Shown: piece by piece, positions 1-11,892 of the stretch
Layout: the number at the start of each line of letters is the position of its first letter
Position numbering within the stretch: position 1 is the first letter of the stretch
Assembly (NCBI GenBank): GCA_947646735.1
Contig: CANTFK010000173.1
Span: 62,001 to 126,000 of the forward strand
Reading direction: 5' to 3'
DNA: 64,000 nucleotides
Origin: Peronospora farinosa
Lineage: Eukaryota; Oomycota; Peronosporomycetes; Peronosporales; Peronosporaceae
The notes under the pieces: model-generated
Database searches by the model: none
Seen by the model: the letters and a program-made list of their open reading frames with translations, nothing else
Told to the model about the DNA's origin: nothing
Position numbers and translations under genes: made by a program

Positions 1-1077
1 TGCGTTGCTTGAGCCGTCTAACACCTCCTGACGTCGGGGGGCCAAAGGGTATCCCGCCCGGAATAGGTAAGGTAACGGAGAAGAGCTTGGAGAGGGGCGC
101 TTAAAGCTGCCACGTGTAAAGCAAATTCGAGTGTGTTTATTTATCTTATACTTTGTATGCTTTTCTTGCCTAACCCTAACCCTTCGCTCTGGATGGTACC
201 ACGTGTCAAGTTGTGAAAGATTCACTGGCTCTTTTAGCACATGGGACTTGTACCGGCTCTGCACTTTAGAGAAGCCTTGTACCTTCTATAACCTGGGGTC
301 ACCGGGGCACATGGGGCCTGTGTAACATTGTGCTCAACCGGTCCTCTGGTGTCCACCGGTCTCCTGGGTTCACCTGTCGCCTGAAGTCCACCTGTTACCT
401 GGCGTCCACCGGTCACTTGGGGTCCACCGGTCACTTGGGGTCCACCGGTCACCTGGGACCACCGGTCACCTGGGTCCACCGGTCACCTGGGTCCACCTTT
501 CACCTGGGTCCATCTATCACCTGGGTCCACCGGCCACCATGAGTCATCCTGGTCCACCTTGAGTGCCGGGACCTTCTTGGGGCATGGTCCACCTTGGGTT
601 GTGGTCCACCTTAGATCATGGTTCACCTTGAGTCCTGGTCCACATTGGGAACGTGGATGCCCTCGAGACACTGGACCTTTGGGTTCTTGGACTTGTGCCG
701 GCTCTGCACTGTAGGGCAACTTGGCACTTCTCCAAGTGACATCAGGACCCTAAACCTTCGATACCCCTGTCCCCAATAACTGGCACCTTGTCCCTGGCGA
801 CTGGCACCCTGTCTTCGGTAACTGGCACCCCTGTCCTGGCAACTGAAAACCCCGTCCCCGGTAATTGGCACCCCTGTCTCTGGCGACTGAAAATCCCGTC
901 CTCGGTAATTGGAACCCTGTCCCCGGTAACTGGCACCCCTGTCCCTGGTGACCCTGGGCTGAACCTTGGAACCTTGCGAGACGTAATCATAGTCATTCCC
1001 CCGAGGGAGTGACCTGGATTTCTGTCCCCTTTATTACGATGTCCTCACGGGCCCGGATTCTCCTGGCACTTCCCACA
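1..1077 (-). repeat. LTR of element A (3' LTR, cut by window edge)
   Basis: This is the long terminal repeat at the 3' end of the minus-strand element A. Its 5' terminus lies at 1077: read on the minus strand it starts TGTGGGAAGTGCCAGG, matching the start of the solo LTR at 5711 (TGTGGTGAAGTACCAG). Positions 1-195 are the reverse complement of about 6128-6322 in that solo LTR. It holds two minisatellites: 330-540, 17-18-bp units with core CCACCGGTCAC, and about 760-960, units related to GGGTGCCAGTTACCGG. Short reading frames here are by-products of the arrays. The other LTR end is outside the window. Confidence 0.75.
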
Positions 1078-1516
1078 GCTGTCCCCTGCGCGCTGGTCAT
1101 CCAAACTGCGGCAAGACCCCGTGCATCCTTGTCTTGTCTTCTAGGCGTAGCAGTAGGTGTCCATATGTCTGATGACCAAAAGTATTTACCTTCTCACAAA
1201 CCCTTTATTTTCCAGTGACCTTTCTCAATTCTTCTCCTAACGACTCAGCACCTGACCTTCGTAAATTTCTTTACACGTATCCATCGTAAATCGATAATCC
1301 CATTTCATCTCCATTTCATCTCAATAGTATACTCCAGATATTTCTTCTTTAAGTCATGTCTTAGATGATGCACCCGGGGTCCTCTGAAAGCTAACAATAC
1401 TTCGCACTTTTCCTGTGCTGTCGCTTTCTCGAATTAACTAGACCAAGTTCTGTGCATGCAACAAATACCACCTCCTTCTTGCATCATCTTGGCCTTCCCA
1501 AGATGTACTTCCCCCT

Positions 1517-3400
1517 CTACTTCTCATGACTCTGCATCACCTCAGAGTGACGCAGAGAAATGAGGAGTAAAGGGGAGAGTTCATTTATGTGACTTGCCTG
1601 CGTCTGAGTGACTTGCCTGCGTTCATAGTCCATAAGTAGTCCACCGCAATTGAGGTCCACCTCGTCTACCCGCGACGGATCGAAGTATCCTTTCCACTGC
1701 ACCAGGTATTCACATTGAATACGACCATACCGAGTTTTCCTTCCCATGCGCTTGTCAAGAATCATCTCCACTTCATACTCATTGTCTTCCAATTCCGCAT
1801 CCAGCTATCCTCTGGTAACAGGGCTTCGTCAAAATCCACCCGATCTGTTTCGTCCACCACCAACACCGTATTTGGTCTGTCGGGATATTGCCGGACTAAC
1901 TTCAACTTCGAAAAGTGCACCAACAGGTAAATGCGATAATCTGTTCCACTGATATTCAGGCGAGATGCATGGTCACCCACCATTTCCCGTAATTTAATGG
2001 CCCATGCCATAGGTGGGCCAATTTTCGGGCATAGCCTTCCTTGACCCGGTCTAGATACAGCCACACCTGAGACTCTGCTTCAATTTTGCTATCTGCCACC
2101 TCTTCATTGTAAATCTCATCTCGACATTCCATTGCTGATCACAATAATTCGTTGACTTGTTTTCTTGCCCAGCGATACTGTTGCTGTACGCCATATCGCC
2201 ACCGGCGGGGGTCACAGTCACGCCGTATGGTACTACCCAGCGGTATAGTGGTCTCCAACGTGCTTCGTGCGTCCCAACCGTGCACTAGATAGAACGGAGT
2301 CTCCTTTTGGACCCGGTCCTGCGCCGTGTTCAGCGCAAATGTGAGCCGTTCCGCATATGCATCCCAATCTTTCTGGTCCACCTCCGGCACATACATCTTG
2401 ATAGATCGGATAATCGTCTGCACCATCCTTTCCGCAGTTCCATTGGCCTGCGGCCGGTAGGCCATGGTGGCCCGCTGCTTTTGTCCAATCATGCGGTTAA
2501 AAGAGCGAAAAATTTTTTACATGAAACTTAATTCTTTGTCGTGTCGAGTTGCCTAACTGGACCCAAACCTTCGAAATACACATTCTTCGTACCCTTCTGC
2601 CACGGTCTGGGCAGACCTTGACGAGCTGGCCTTAGCAATTACATAACCGGTAAACAGGTCCACCCATATCAACAGCTCCGTGTTTCCCTTAAACGACTTG
2701 GGCAACGATGGGATATAATCCATCGCGATGACCTGAAATGGGTAGGTTGCCCGAACATTCCCTGGGGTCTTCCCTCGCAAGGTGGGTCCACCTTTTCCGG
2801 TCTCGCAGTCGACACAAGTACCAACGAAGCGCTGTACACTTCGAAACAGCCCTCTCCAATGGAAATGCCTTCGTATCCGCCGGTATGTGCGGCCAATTCC
2901 TTGGTGTCCCCCTTCAAGACTCTTGTGGTAATGGTGCAGAAAATCTTGTTGTAGGCTTTCGGGTATCACTAGCCGGATCCACCCATCGCGATCCTCTTCA
3001 GCTGTTCCCAGACCCGGGCAATACAACAGAAGTCCGTCCTCATTCAAAGCGTAATTCATCTCGATCTTGCCACATGCCAACGCCACTTCTGCGGGTAAAC
3101 CGCTCCATTCACCCCGTAAATAGATCTTCAAATCCCGTATCCACATTTTTTCGTCTTGGGAAGCCGAAACTCGCTCAATTCGTATCCGTTGCACCACCTC
3201 TTCTTGCACAACCTCTGTCGGCATCCTGGACCGGACCCGAGACCTCGTGACAGCCGTAATTCGCATTGCTGGGCTGGGATTCTTGGGTACCAAGAGTTCA
3301 GGCAGACGATAAATCTCTTCGAGGTCTTTCCACTCTTCCTCAGGTAATTTATCGACACCTTGTTGCTGATGCAGGGCCGCGTTAGCGAGACGGTCTGCAA
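1517..3400 (-). pseudogene. Element A integrase and chromodomain
   Basis: The integrase zinc-binding module is visible around 2800-2940 (HHYHKSLEGGHQGIGRT, then CVDC). The catalytic core follows with AMDYIPSLP (first Asp) and, after a frameshift near 2520-2560, QANGTAERM with the catalytic Glu. The C-terminal integrase part (REMVGDHASRL, VHFSKLKLVRQ, 1900-2060) leads in another frame to a chromodomain at 1560-1800 (YEVEMILDKR, YLVQWKGYFDPS), which in this clade guides insertion to modified histones. At least three frame breaks make it non-functional. The chromodomain belongs to the transposon, not to a host gene, because it follows integrase directly. Confidence 0.8.
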
Positions 3401-3410
3401 TCTGGTTACA

Positions 3411-4055
3411 TTAACGCTTTATGTGTAGAAACTCATGGGCTGGCCAGGAAAGAAGCAGGTCCAGGGCCTTCATCCTTCGTACCGTGAGACCTGGTGCCTT
3501 GCATTCAATTTCCCCTCGCATCTGACGGATTACCAGATTGGAATTACCGCACACCACCAGACGTCTACGATCCAATTTCTCCAGTAGGCTAAAACATAAC
3601 AATAGGCCTTCATACTCTGCTTCGTTTACCGTTGCCTCCGTTAAATATCTTGATGCTGCTGCAATCACGGTCCACCCTGGGAGTTGCCATACGATAGCAC
3701 TGCAGACTCCGCCCCCACGTTTAACTCGTGCAGACCCATCGAAACTGACCACGTACAAGACTTCCTCAGGTTCGACTGTAGGAGGAACCACCGTGATAGC
3801 TTGGCGCGGATGTCTCTTGGGGGCGATTGAAGATAGAATAGAGTCCACATTTTCGCGAGGCGTAATGCTTGCCGCTAATGTCCCCAGTATTTCATCTTCG
3901 CCGCGCTTACACTTGACCACTTCTAGCGTCCATTGGGACAGGAGTGCAGCCCAGTTTCCAAGGCGACCTTGTAGACCAGGTGACCGGACTAACCACGCCA
4001 GCGTTGAGTGTCGGGTCAAGACCTTGATAGGTCGGGTGACAGCGACGTGTAACAA
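3411..4055 (-). pseudogene. Element A second (archaeal-type) RNase H
   Basis: The C-terminal half of this frame has the RNase HI fold signature of the archaeal/plant type: VVSFDGSARVKRGGG with the first Asp, NEAEYEGLL with the Glu, and LVVCGNSNLVIRQMRGE, where the usual Asp of GDSxLV is Asn. WPAHEFLHIKR follows. The N-terminal half is the end of the ordinary gypsy RNase H plus a tether. Element B has the same domain with the Asp intact (GDSNLV), so Asn here is probably a decay mutation. A second RNase H of this type is known in plant Tat/Ogre elements and, from memory, in oomycete gypsy groups called Chronos and Archon. Confidence 0.75.
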
Positions 4056-5560
4056 AGGTTCAATATTCGCAATAGCGCCAGCACTTCTTTGTTCACTAGC
4101 CCGTAGTTGATCTAGTTTGGCTTCAAAGTCCGACTCGTAAAAGTTACCGGCATATACACCCCCTCATACTCCTGCACCAGGGATGCCGAGATGGCCCACT
4201 CACTGGCATAGACGATAATGACAGGTTCCCGGTATGGATCAAAATGGCGGAGGATTGGGGCAGTGGCGATCTTATTCTTTAACATAGCAAATGCTACCTG
4301 CACCCGGGCCCATCGGTCCTCCTCCTGGTCATCTCCCTGTATGTCCCCAGTTCCACTCATCCGGCGTCGTAATACGTAATTATCCACTTCTCTTAGCTCG
4401 TACAATATGGACGCATAAATCGCGTAGTCTTCGGGGAACCGGCTATAGTAATTGATACTTCCAAGAAACGACTGCATGGCTTTTAGAGTAATGGGCAGCG
4501 GTAGGCCCACCAATGACTAAAGGTCTTTAGGGTGGGCCTCCAACCCCTCCGCGGATACTCGATGCCCAAGATAATCAACCTTTTTACATCCCCACGAACT
4601 TTTGACCGCGCTGATCGATAAATTACACTTATCACAAACCTTCAATAGTCTTTCCACTATTAAGCATAGGTCACTTCACGATCCAGAGGCTACCAAAATA
4701 TCATCGATATAAGACCGGCGTCCTAATATGGACTCCTCGGGGTTCACCTCAAGTTGACCCATTTCGAACAATTCAACCAGTTTCTCAGCGTTCGGCTTCG
4801 ACGAAATCGTTAGGAATCCATATAAAGCATTATCCAACAGTCTCTGATAGATCTGCGGTGCATTCTTCAGTCCAAACGGCATTCGTCTCCACCCAAACAG
4901 TTTGAGCGGAGTTACAAACGCCGAGATTAAACGAGCTCGTTCAGTCATGCTGACCACTCAAAAACCGCTAGCCATATCCAGTGAGCAGTACCACAGGGCC
5001 TTGTCTAGATCTTCCAGCAACTCATTCACGAAAGGCATAGGGAACACCATAAGCCGCGTTTAGTCATTCACCATCCGGTAGTCAATGCACAGCCTTATAT
5101 CCACCCCATTCTTCTTAACAATAATTACAATTGGACTGGCCCATGGGGAGGTGGAATGCTGGATTATCTTGGATGACAAGAGGCCTTTTATCAGGTCTGC
5201 CAGCTTCTCCCTAAATTGAGGGGCCACCTTCCGAACCCGTTGGGCGATTGGCCGTGCGTTACCAACATCAATGTCGCACACTGCTCCTCGAGCCGCCGGG
5301 GGTAATGCGTTACCTTTTCCCATCAGCAAATGTCGTTTTCTCCATATAATCTGGCGGAGGCGGTCTACCTCCTTCTTTGGGGTATCACCGGGGTCTGGGA
5401 TCTGGATGTCTTCCAACATAACTTCGTTTGTAGATGGGATGACCTCAGGGATAACAGACCAATTTTTGTCGATATCCTCGGCACATAAATCTCCACTCTC
5501 GTGAACACAGACTTGTTCATCGGAAGTATCTACTTCAGCCTTGATGATCTGTGGACCCCC
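4056..5560 (-). pseudogene. Element A reverse transcriptase and first RNase H
   Basis: The RT starts after IPDPGDTPKKEVDRLRQ (5340-5420). It shows the gypsy landmarks in order: RPIAQRVRKVAPQFREKL, STSPWASPIVIIVKKNG, FGLKNAPQIYQRL, and the catalytic box as YIDD (about 4700). The RNase H follows at 4112-4330 (ILRHFDPYREPVIIVYA, TFTSRTLKPN). There are frame breaks near 5060, 4960, 4676 and 4515. YIDD rather than the common YFDD or YVDD is shared with element B, which places both in one lineage distinct from elements E, C' and D. Confidence 0.8.
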
Positions 5561-6912
5561 ATCTAGGTGGACCGGTGGCCCCCCCCTCTGGGTGAACCGG
5601 TGGCCCCCCCTCTGGGAGGGCCGGTGAACCCTCCTCTGGGTGGACCGGTGGACGTTCCTCTGGGAGGACCTGTGGACCCCCCTCTGGGTGGACCTGTGGA
5701 CCCATATCTGTGTGGTGAAGTACCAGAGGAAATCAGAGCTTAAAGGGAATGGGAACAGAGAGCAAGAGAATTTCTGGTCACTCCCTCGGAGAGTGACCAC
5801 GACACGGACTCGCAGATCTCCAACCTCACACCAGGCTCCAGCCTTTTTGAGAATATAAGGACCCAGACGTGCGGAGCCAGCACAAGCCCCAGGCCCAAGG
5901 ATACAGGGTCCAGGGTAACAGGACCCAGCGCCGGAATTTTGGGGTGCCGGGGTACCGGGGTGCCGGTGTATCGGGGTACCGGGTAATTGGGGTATCGGGG
6001 TACCAGGGGTACCGGGGTATCGAGGCCCAATGTCCGAGGGCGCAGAATCGGTACACAAAAATCGAAGATTACAGAAAGTATAGGTACCAAGGAGCCAATT
6101 TTTTATCCAAGAGTCGACACGTGGCACTATCCAGATCAAAGGGTTAGGGTTAGGCAAGAAAAGCATACAAAGTATAAGATAAATAAACACACTCGAATTT
6201 GCTTTACACGTGGCAGCTTTAAGCGCCCCTCTCCAAGCTCTTCTCCGTTACCTTACCTATTCCGGGCGGGATACCCTTTGGCCCCCCGACGTCAGGAGGT
6301 GTTAGACGGCTCAAGCAACGCAAGTTGAACCTCAGGATAGTTGGCCTGAGGTGTCAAGACTCTGCGACCCGCTACAGGAAGCGGTTTCCCTACGGGGAAC
6401 AAGAGAAAGGGGTCCAAGTACCAAGAAACACTTAGACCCCGAAAGGGGTACATAGTACCAGGTGCATTGCTCTCGACACAGTCGATTGAGCCCAAGAAAC
6501 CCTGGGCCCGAGTGAAGTATATCCACTCGTGGGCCCCCAAGTCTCTCCATACAAAGACCAAGTCTTTAAGTCTTCTGCGTCTAACGATGAGCAAGACCAG
6601 CCAAGCCGACGGGTACACAAGGTGAGACCCAAGGTTGACGCGACACGGTATCGGGGTACCTCTTCCGTAAGTCGGCAGTCCGGCGCTGTGTTTGTTTGTG
6701 GTTCTCTCACGTCGTTTGGGAATCCACTCCACCACATCTGGGTGGACCGGTGGACCCCCCTCTGGGTGGACCCTCTCCATAATGGTCCTATCCTTCGATG
6801 ATACTTTTTTACCCACGCTAGCTCTAGCTGGTTGACCTCTATCGAGGGACTCCCCTCCAGACTCCTGATCTGATGGTAATGACTCAGGGTCCCTCATAAC
6901 AGACTCGTGCAC
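5550..6912 (-). repeat. Element A protease-RT linker with octapeptide array (interrupted)
   Basis: With the solo LTR 5711-6736 and one copy of its 4-bp target duplication removed, the minus strand reads as an open frame with imperfect tandem GGPPVHPE units (variants GGPQVLPE, EGSPALPE), built from a 24-bp repeat with core GTCCACCGGTC. It lies between protease and RT. The upstream end is the acidic stretch MRDPESLPSDQESGGESLD at 6840-6912. The DNA core resembles that of the minisatellite in the element's own LTR. No enzymatic role is evident; it is a variable spacer. Confidence 0.6.
5711..6736 (+). repeat. Solo LTR, A/B superfamily, 4-bp TSD TCTG
   Basis: It starts TGTGGTGAAG and ends CTCCACCACA, the terminal motif shared by all A/B-type LTRs here. 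It is flanked by TCTG at 5707-5710 and 6737-6740. It has no internal region, so it is a solo LTR left by LTR-LTR recombination. It contains an array at about 5935-6030 of short units around the palindrome GGTACC, and an AGGGTTAGGGTTA run at 6139. It sits inside the octapeptide array of element A. Confidence 0.9.
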
Positions 6913-6995
6913 GCGTTAGCCACTGGCACTTGGGTCCCCGTCCGTAGCAACATTTTCTGTGGAGTCGCATACTGAGGGTTCTCGACCATCGGACC

Positions 6996-7810
6996 TTGGT
7001 ATACTTCTTCTTGGGATACTGGAAACACCATACCCCAGGAAAGTGGTTTAAGCAAGCCAAGGCCTCTGGAAAGGTTAATAATATTCGTGCGAATCTACTG
7101 TTTGATTATGGTGCCGAGATATCTATTTTGGATATCGCCTTTGCTCGTAAGTCAGGCTGCCAGATTAACACAAGCGAAAAACAAGAGTGCGTGGGCATTG
7201 GAGAAGCAGTTTGCACCACGGAAGGGCGAACGAAGATCAAGATAAGCTGAATGGTGTACTAGTATACTTCTTCAATGTGTGGGTCGGGTCCATGTCCGGT
7301 CAGGATGCACTATTAGGGATGGACTTTATGGTTCCAGCTGGAATTCGTTTGGACATGGCGGATGGAACTATTTGTTTGCCAGACGAAGTTCATATCCAGA
7401 TGACAGGTCGCAAGATCCTGTATAGTGGCTATATTTCTGAGGTAAAATCGGGCCAGTACGTGAATTTACCGGCGACAAAATATGTTGAGATTCCGCTGAA
7501 GAGGGTTACGTCGGACCAGTGGAAATTATGGATGACCCGTGGAGACAGATGGGTGACTACAATGATCCAAGGACATGGACATCGCCAATTCTTGAGGGTC
7601 ACCAATGTGAGTGACAAGGACCTGATCCTACACGAGGATACCAAGCTGGGCATTTGGCTGGCTAAGGACCGGGTTCCCCGGGCCCAAGGATTCGTGTCAG
7701 TTGGTTTTAGGAAATATGCTGAATGGAAAGATCTAGCCTACCAAGCAACCACCGACGAGGAAGATGCAGAGACCACTTCTTTATTTCCCAATAATAGATC
7801 CAATGTCATC
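6996..7810 (+). pseudogene. Inverted retropepsin fragment of an A/B-family element
   Basis: The plus strand reads WKHHTPGKWFKQAKASGK, then LLFDYGAEISILD, where the retropepsin active-site D(S/T)G has become DYG, then GQDALLGMDFMVPAGIRLD and GTICLPDEV. These match the element B protease at 23.0-23.5 kb domain for domain, with one frame change near 7230. Orientation is opposite to element A on its left. Homology to B begins only near 7010, so the head-to-head junction lies at about 6913-7010. The fragment is cut on the right by element E near 7.81 kb. Confidence 0.8.
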
Positions 7811-9766
7811 ATAGCACATATATGTGCTCACCCATTTATGTTATTTGGGCCACCAATAACTTTGGCATACTGCCCCATAGGTCTTTTCACGACCCAAATG
7901 ACCACCAATGGCGGTGTCATGTATCTCATAGAGGATAAGATACTGCAGGTCTTCGTCATGAGAAACCACAATACGCGGAGGATCCGCCACATCTGGACGA
8001 TAGTACAACAGCCCCTGATCGAGAGAATATCGATGGAGGCTCGCACGTAATCGTGCCGACAATTTAATGTCTGATTTATTAAACTTATCACTACCAAGAG
8101 CATGTAGCAACGCTATACAGTGATCATCTTCAGCATACGCCGATCGAATGAGATCAATGATGGAAGACGACAGCGTCGTAACATGAGCAAGCTCATCGTC
8201 AGGTCTGCGTGACAACGCATCAGCCAAAGCATTTTGCATGCCCGGCTTATATTTCACCTCGAAGTTATATTCGGCAAAGAATGACAGCCATCTAGCCATT
8301 CTCTGCGAGAGATGCGGCGACTGAGTCACAGTGCGTAAAGACGCATGATCGGTATAGATCACAAAAGGATTTGAGCCCAGGAGATGAACTCTGAATTTGA
8401 CTAGAGCATACTTCATCGCAAGTAGCTCTTTGTCATGAACTGGATAGTTTGTTCTGCAGCTTTCAGCTGGCGAGATTCGAAAGCGATCACACGCTCACGG
8501 CCTTCTTCATCTGTTTGTAACAGAGCACTGCCAATGGCAAAATCCGACGCGTCACAGAAGACGCTGAACGGTCGGTCAGGATCTGGCAAAGCCAAAATAG
8601 GAACATAAAGAAGTATAGCCATCACTGCTTGGAACGCATCCTCGTGTTCGGCATGCCAACACCATTCCACATCCTTTTTAAGAATATTGGATAATGGTCG
8701 AGCCATATCAGCGTAATTTTTGCTGTACTTGTGTAAGTAATTAGCAAGGCCAAGCCATTTACGCAAGTCCTTCTGAGACTGTGGAACAGACCAATCGACT
8801 ATGGCTTTGACTTTGGCGGGATTCGCTCTTAGGCCCCGTTTCCCAATGAAGCACCCTAGAAAGGGAATCTCTTCGTCCCCGAAGATGCACTTAGGTGCAT
8901 TCGCATATAGCTTATTAGTGCGCATGCACTCGAGCACAGCTCGTAAATGAACAATATGGTTCTCAATTTCTGACCGCCCATGTTCAGCTCGCCTATGGAC
9001 ACAAATGTCATCAAAGTACGTCTGTGCATAATTTCGATGAGGTCGAAACAATTGCGTCACCAAACGGTTAAACGTAGTCGGATCATTTGACAGCCCCTGG
9101 GGCGTCACCAACCGCTCCTAGAGCATACCGCTCGGGGTACTTATCGCAGTAAGCGGAATATAGCAAGCTTGCATGAGAAATTGGTAATAACCACCGACTA
9201 AGTCGAGCGCACTGTACATGGTACAACCGACCATATTGTTCTGAAGAACATCCTTTCTAGGTATTGGCGTCTGCGTAGGTATAGTATCTGCATCGAGCTT
9301 ATTATAAGCATGAACGATATGCCACTTACCATTCGGTTTCTTGACACAAGAAGTGGATGTCGAGTGCGAAGATTTGCTCTCGCGCACCATACCCTCCGCG
9401 TGCTTTGCACGAAAGAACTCGTCAATGACGTCACACTGTTCTTTGGGTAAAGGCCACTGCCGTGTTACACAGTATTTGGTTCCAGGAACCAAGATAATCT
9501 CATGACGTACACCCCTTTCAGGCGGTAGAACCGACGGTGGATCGTGACACACCACGTCCTAAAAATTCCTTGACTAAAGGGTAGTAGGGATCTGACGGGG
9601 TTTTCAGAATAGATGCTCCACTACGTACACTTAGTGCCGCCTTTGTATCTTCAAGGACTGTCTCATCGACAAGCGAGGATGAGTTCAGCTCGAGGTTAGA
9701 GCGAATGACCGCTATATCGGAAAGGTAACCAGCCTTCAAGGCTTGATTGAACTCATCCACAGACAT
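7811..9766 (-). pseudogene. Element E RT, RNase H and partial integrase
   Basis: RT landmarks in order: GTKYCVTRQWPLPKEQ (about 9450), YSALDLVGGYYQF (about 9190), TYFDDICVHRRAEHG with the catalytic YFDD (about 9010), and WLGLANYLHKYSKNYADMA. RNase H: PFSVFCDASDFAIGSAL (8540) and VIYTDHASLR (8340), then ALADALSRRPDDE. The integrase zinc-finger start (HDTAIGGHLGREKTYG, YWWPK) ends in a TAA at 7841, after which WVSTY-like residues continue to about 7812. There is a frame break near 9115 and another near 8413. Confidence 0.85.
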
Positions 9767-10313
9767 TTCGTCTAGCTCTAAAAGAGCATTTAATGATGGG
9801 AGAGCCTAAAGGTTAACTTCACCATCTACATCACCTGTCACTCCCTTGACCAGGGTATACAACTGGCCACTGACATCACTACGTGATTAAACAGACGTCT
9901 TGCGTCTCGCAGCCGCCATCTGGCGACGCTGCCGTCTCATTGACGAGACCGTACCTCTTAAAGTACTGAGGATATCATCATCCCCAAGGTCAACAGATCC
10001 CTTAACATTAATCTGCCCTATGCGAGGGCCGATGTCAATATCGACATCCTGTGATCCATCGTCACATGTGACTTCACTAACAAGGTCATCGACCTTAGCT
10101 TGCTCTATCCGAGAGCGGATGTCATTATTGACATCCAATGTCTCAATATTACTATTAGTTTCACTCAAAGGAGTACGTGCCGTTCCACTAGGTGTCACTG
10201 AGCTCTTCTTGACACGATTATTGTTGGTATTGGAGTTTATCAACTTAGACACTCCAATGTCCAGCACACTAACTAACTAAGTTAATGGCTCGCGCCAATA
10301 GCACTTTTGTTTC

Positions 10314-10690
10314 TTAGCGAAGGTGGGCATGACTCTTCAAAGCTTCGCTAGGAACATTGCGCGTTGCGCCTAAGGTTTTGTATCTCCAATCGATCCACGG
10401 CTCATGGCGTTCCAGCCAGGCCATACCGAGAATGAAATCATATCTCGAGTCCAAATCTGGGACAAGACAGCGTTCAACGCTATTGAAGTCTAAAAACTTC
10501 ACGTCTAAATTCAACGGAACTTTAGGAACGGTGACACGTACACCCTGTTGCGAGACGCACGGTTATACTGTCACCCTCTTGCAATTTTAGGGCCTAAGCA
10601 TACAGCTGACTCCCTTCAAGGAAACGACGTCGGACATAATTACCTGGAGCCCCTGAGTCAATTAGAATCGACCATGGTTTCTTAAAACCT
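10314..10690 (-). pseudogene. Element E retropepsin
   Basis: PWSILIDSGAPGNYVRRRF at about 10630-10690 is an aspartic protease active site (DSGA). A stop and a frameshift follow. The C-terminal half is then MNLDVKFLDFNSVERC and YDFILGMAWLERHEPWIDW at 10314-10514, the usual flap and ILGM hydrophobic segment. Downstream toward 9770 is a charged linker to RT (9887-10267) without a recognised domain. Confidence 0.7.
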
Positions 10691-11831
10691 TTAACTGTTG
10701 CCGACACAACCAACAAGCCTGGATTGTAATCTGTTCCATGGAAGCATCCACAGAACCACCTGGGGCTAAGCCCTGTTTACCTTTACCTCCTAAAGGTTCA
10801 ACAGAACTTAGTTCTTTCCCAGTAGGGCGCCCCGCGCCTACTGGGAGAGACATTTTCCCCTGCCGTGCTCGCCTTTTGGCTAGGAGCAGGGGTTCGGCTT
10901 TGCCGATTTGAACGTTTCTTGCGCAAAGGACAGCTAGGGCGAAGATGCCTAGTGCTTCCGCACATGTATCATCTACAGATGTTACCTTGCTGCTCCGCAG
11001 CTTGAAGATCAGCTTCTTCAGAATGGCTGAGGTCCATGGGTTCCGCCCTGTTAGAGGCATTTGGATTATACCACGGTAGACCATAGCGAGCAGATTTACA
11101 ATTGAACTCAGCAACAAACGCTATGCTCACTGCCTCTTTGAAAGTCGAAGGCTGGACACGAAATACCTCTGTCCTAGCAACCCCAGTGCGAAGTCCTTCC
11201 ATATAAATGGTTACCCGGACTTCCTCTGCCAGAGGGTCCTGATGAATAGCAGAAATGAGAGTTCTCAACTATTGGACATAGTCCGACATTTCTTTCTTAC
11301 CCTGTCGGGTAGCTAAGAAGCGTGGGCGCACACGATAAGCCTGATTAGGCGGTGCAAACACGCAAGCTAATTGCTTTCTAAGTATCTCCCACGTGGGAAA
11401 TGCGGCAATTACAGAGACATCGCTCGTTAGAGCCCACTCTCTAGCTCTTCCACCGAGCTTAGAAATGTCCAGGTCACTCTTTGCTTATCTGACACAAGCA
11501 TGGCGGCATCCATTGCCATTTTAACTTCTCGGATCCAGAGGAGAAGATTTTCTCCCTCCTTCCCCTCAAAGGTCTTTACGTTTGAAACGAGTGGGCGAGC
11601 CTTTGGCTCTGCATCGGGCACAGGTACAGGGATGTACTGTATAGGCGCAGCTGACGCTGCCTGGTCATGGACCTGCCCGAGGAGCGTTGCTTCATAACGC
11701 ATAAAAGCCTCAAGACGAGCATTTAGAACCTCGGGGCCTTGGGCCAAAAGGGCCTCGATTTGATCGGGCCCGACGAACGCAGATAGTTTATCTAAGGCGA
11801 GTCGTTCAGAGAGGTGATTTTAATTCTCCAT
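10690..11831 (-). pseudogene. Element E gag
   Basis: The likely ATG is at 11831, giving MEN and then an in-frame TAA at codon 4. The frame then continues with [18 protein letters not shown] and the capsid-like [19 protein letters not shown] (about 11560). Further capsid sequence follows after frame breaks (GLRTGVARTEVFRVQPSTF, ASNRAEPMDLS, the latter typical just before a zinc knuckle). A degraded CCHC knuckle (CGSTRHLRPSC) is at about 10935-10970. Non-functional. Confidence 0.75.
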
Positions 11832-11892
11832 CCTCACATAGGGTCAGTCTTTAAAGACTCAGGTGTAGGATTGACTACAAGTGCTACCGGAG

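Larger units (their letters stand above)
1078..6990 (-). mobile_element. Element A: degenerate Ty3/gypsy chromovirus interior
   Basis: The minus strand carries, in order from high to low coordinates, a protease-RT linker with peptide repeats, reverse transcriptase, RNase H, a second archaeal-type RNase H, integrase and a chromodomain, all in broken frames. Domain order and content match element B at 19.7-33.3 kb. It is interrupted by a solo LTR (5711-6736) and joined head-to-head near 6.91-7.01 kb to a plus-strand protease fragment of the same family. No gag remains. 1078-1516 is 3' non-coding and shows nothing recognisable. Confidence 0.8.

Noticed and set aside
171..184. Telomere-like CCTAACCCTAACCC, and its complement at 6139-6152
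   Set aside because: Only about two units, inside an LTR and repeated at the matching place in another LTR. Not a telomere or interstitial telomere array.
1560..1800. Chromodomain as a host chromatin protein
   Set aside because: It directly follows the integrase C-terminus in the same orientation and recurs in elements C', B and the second B copy.
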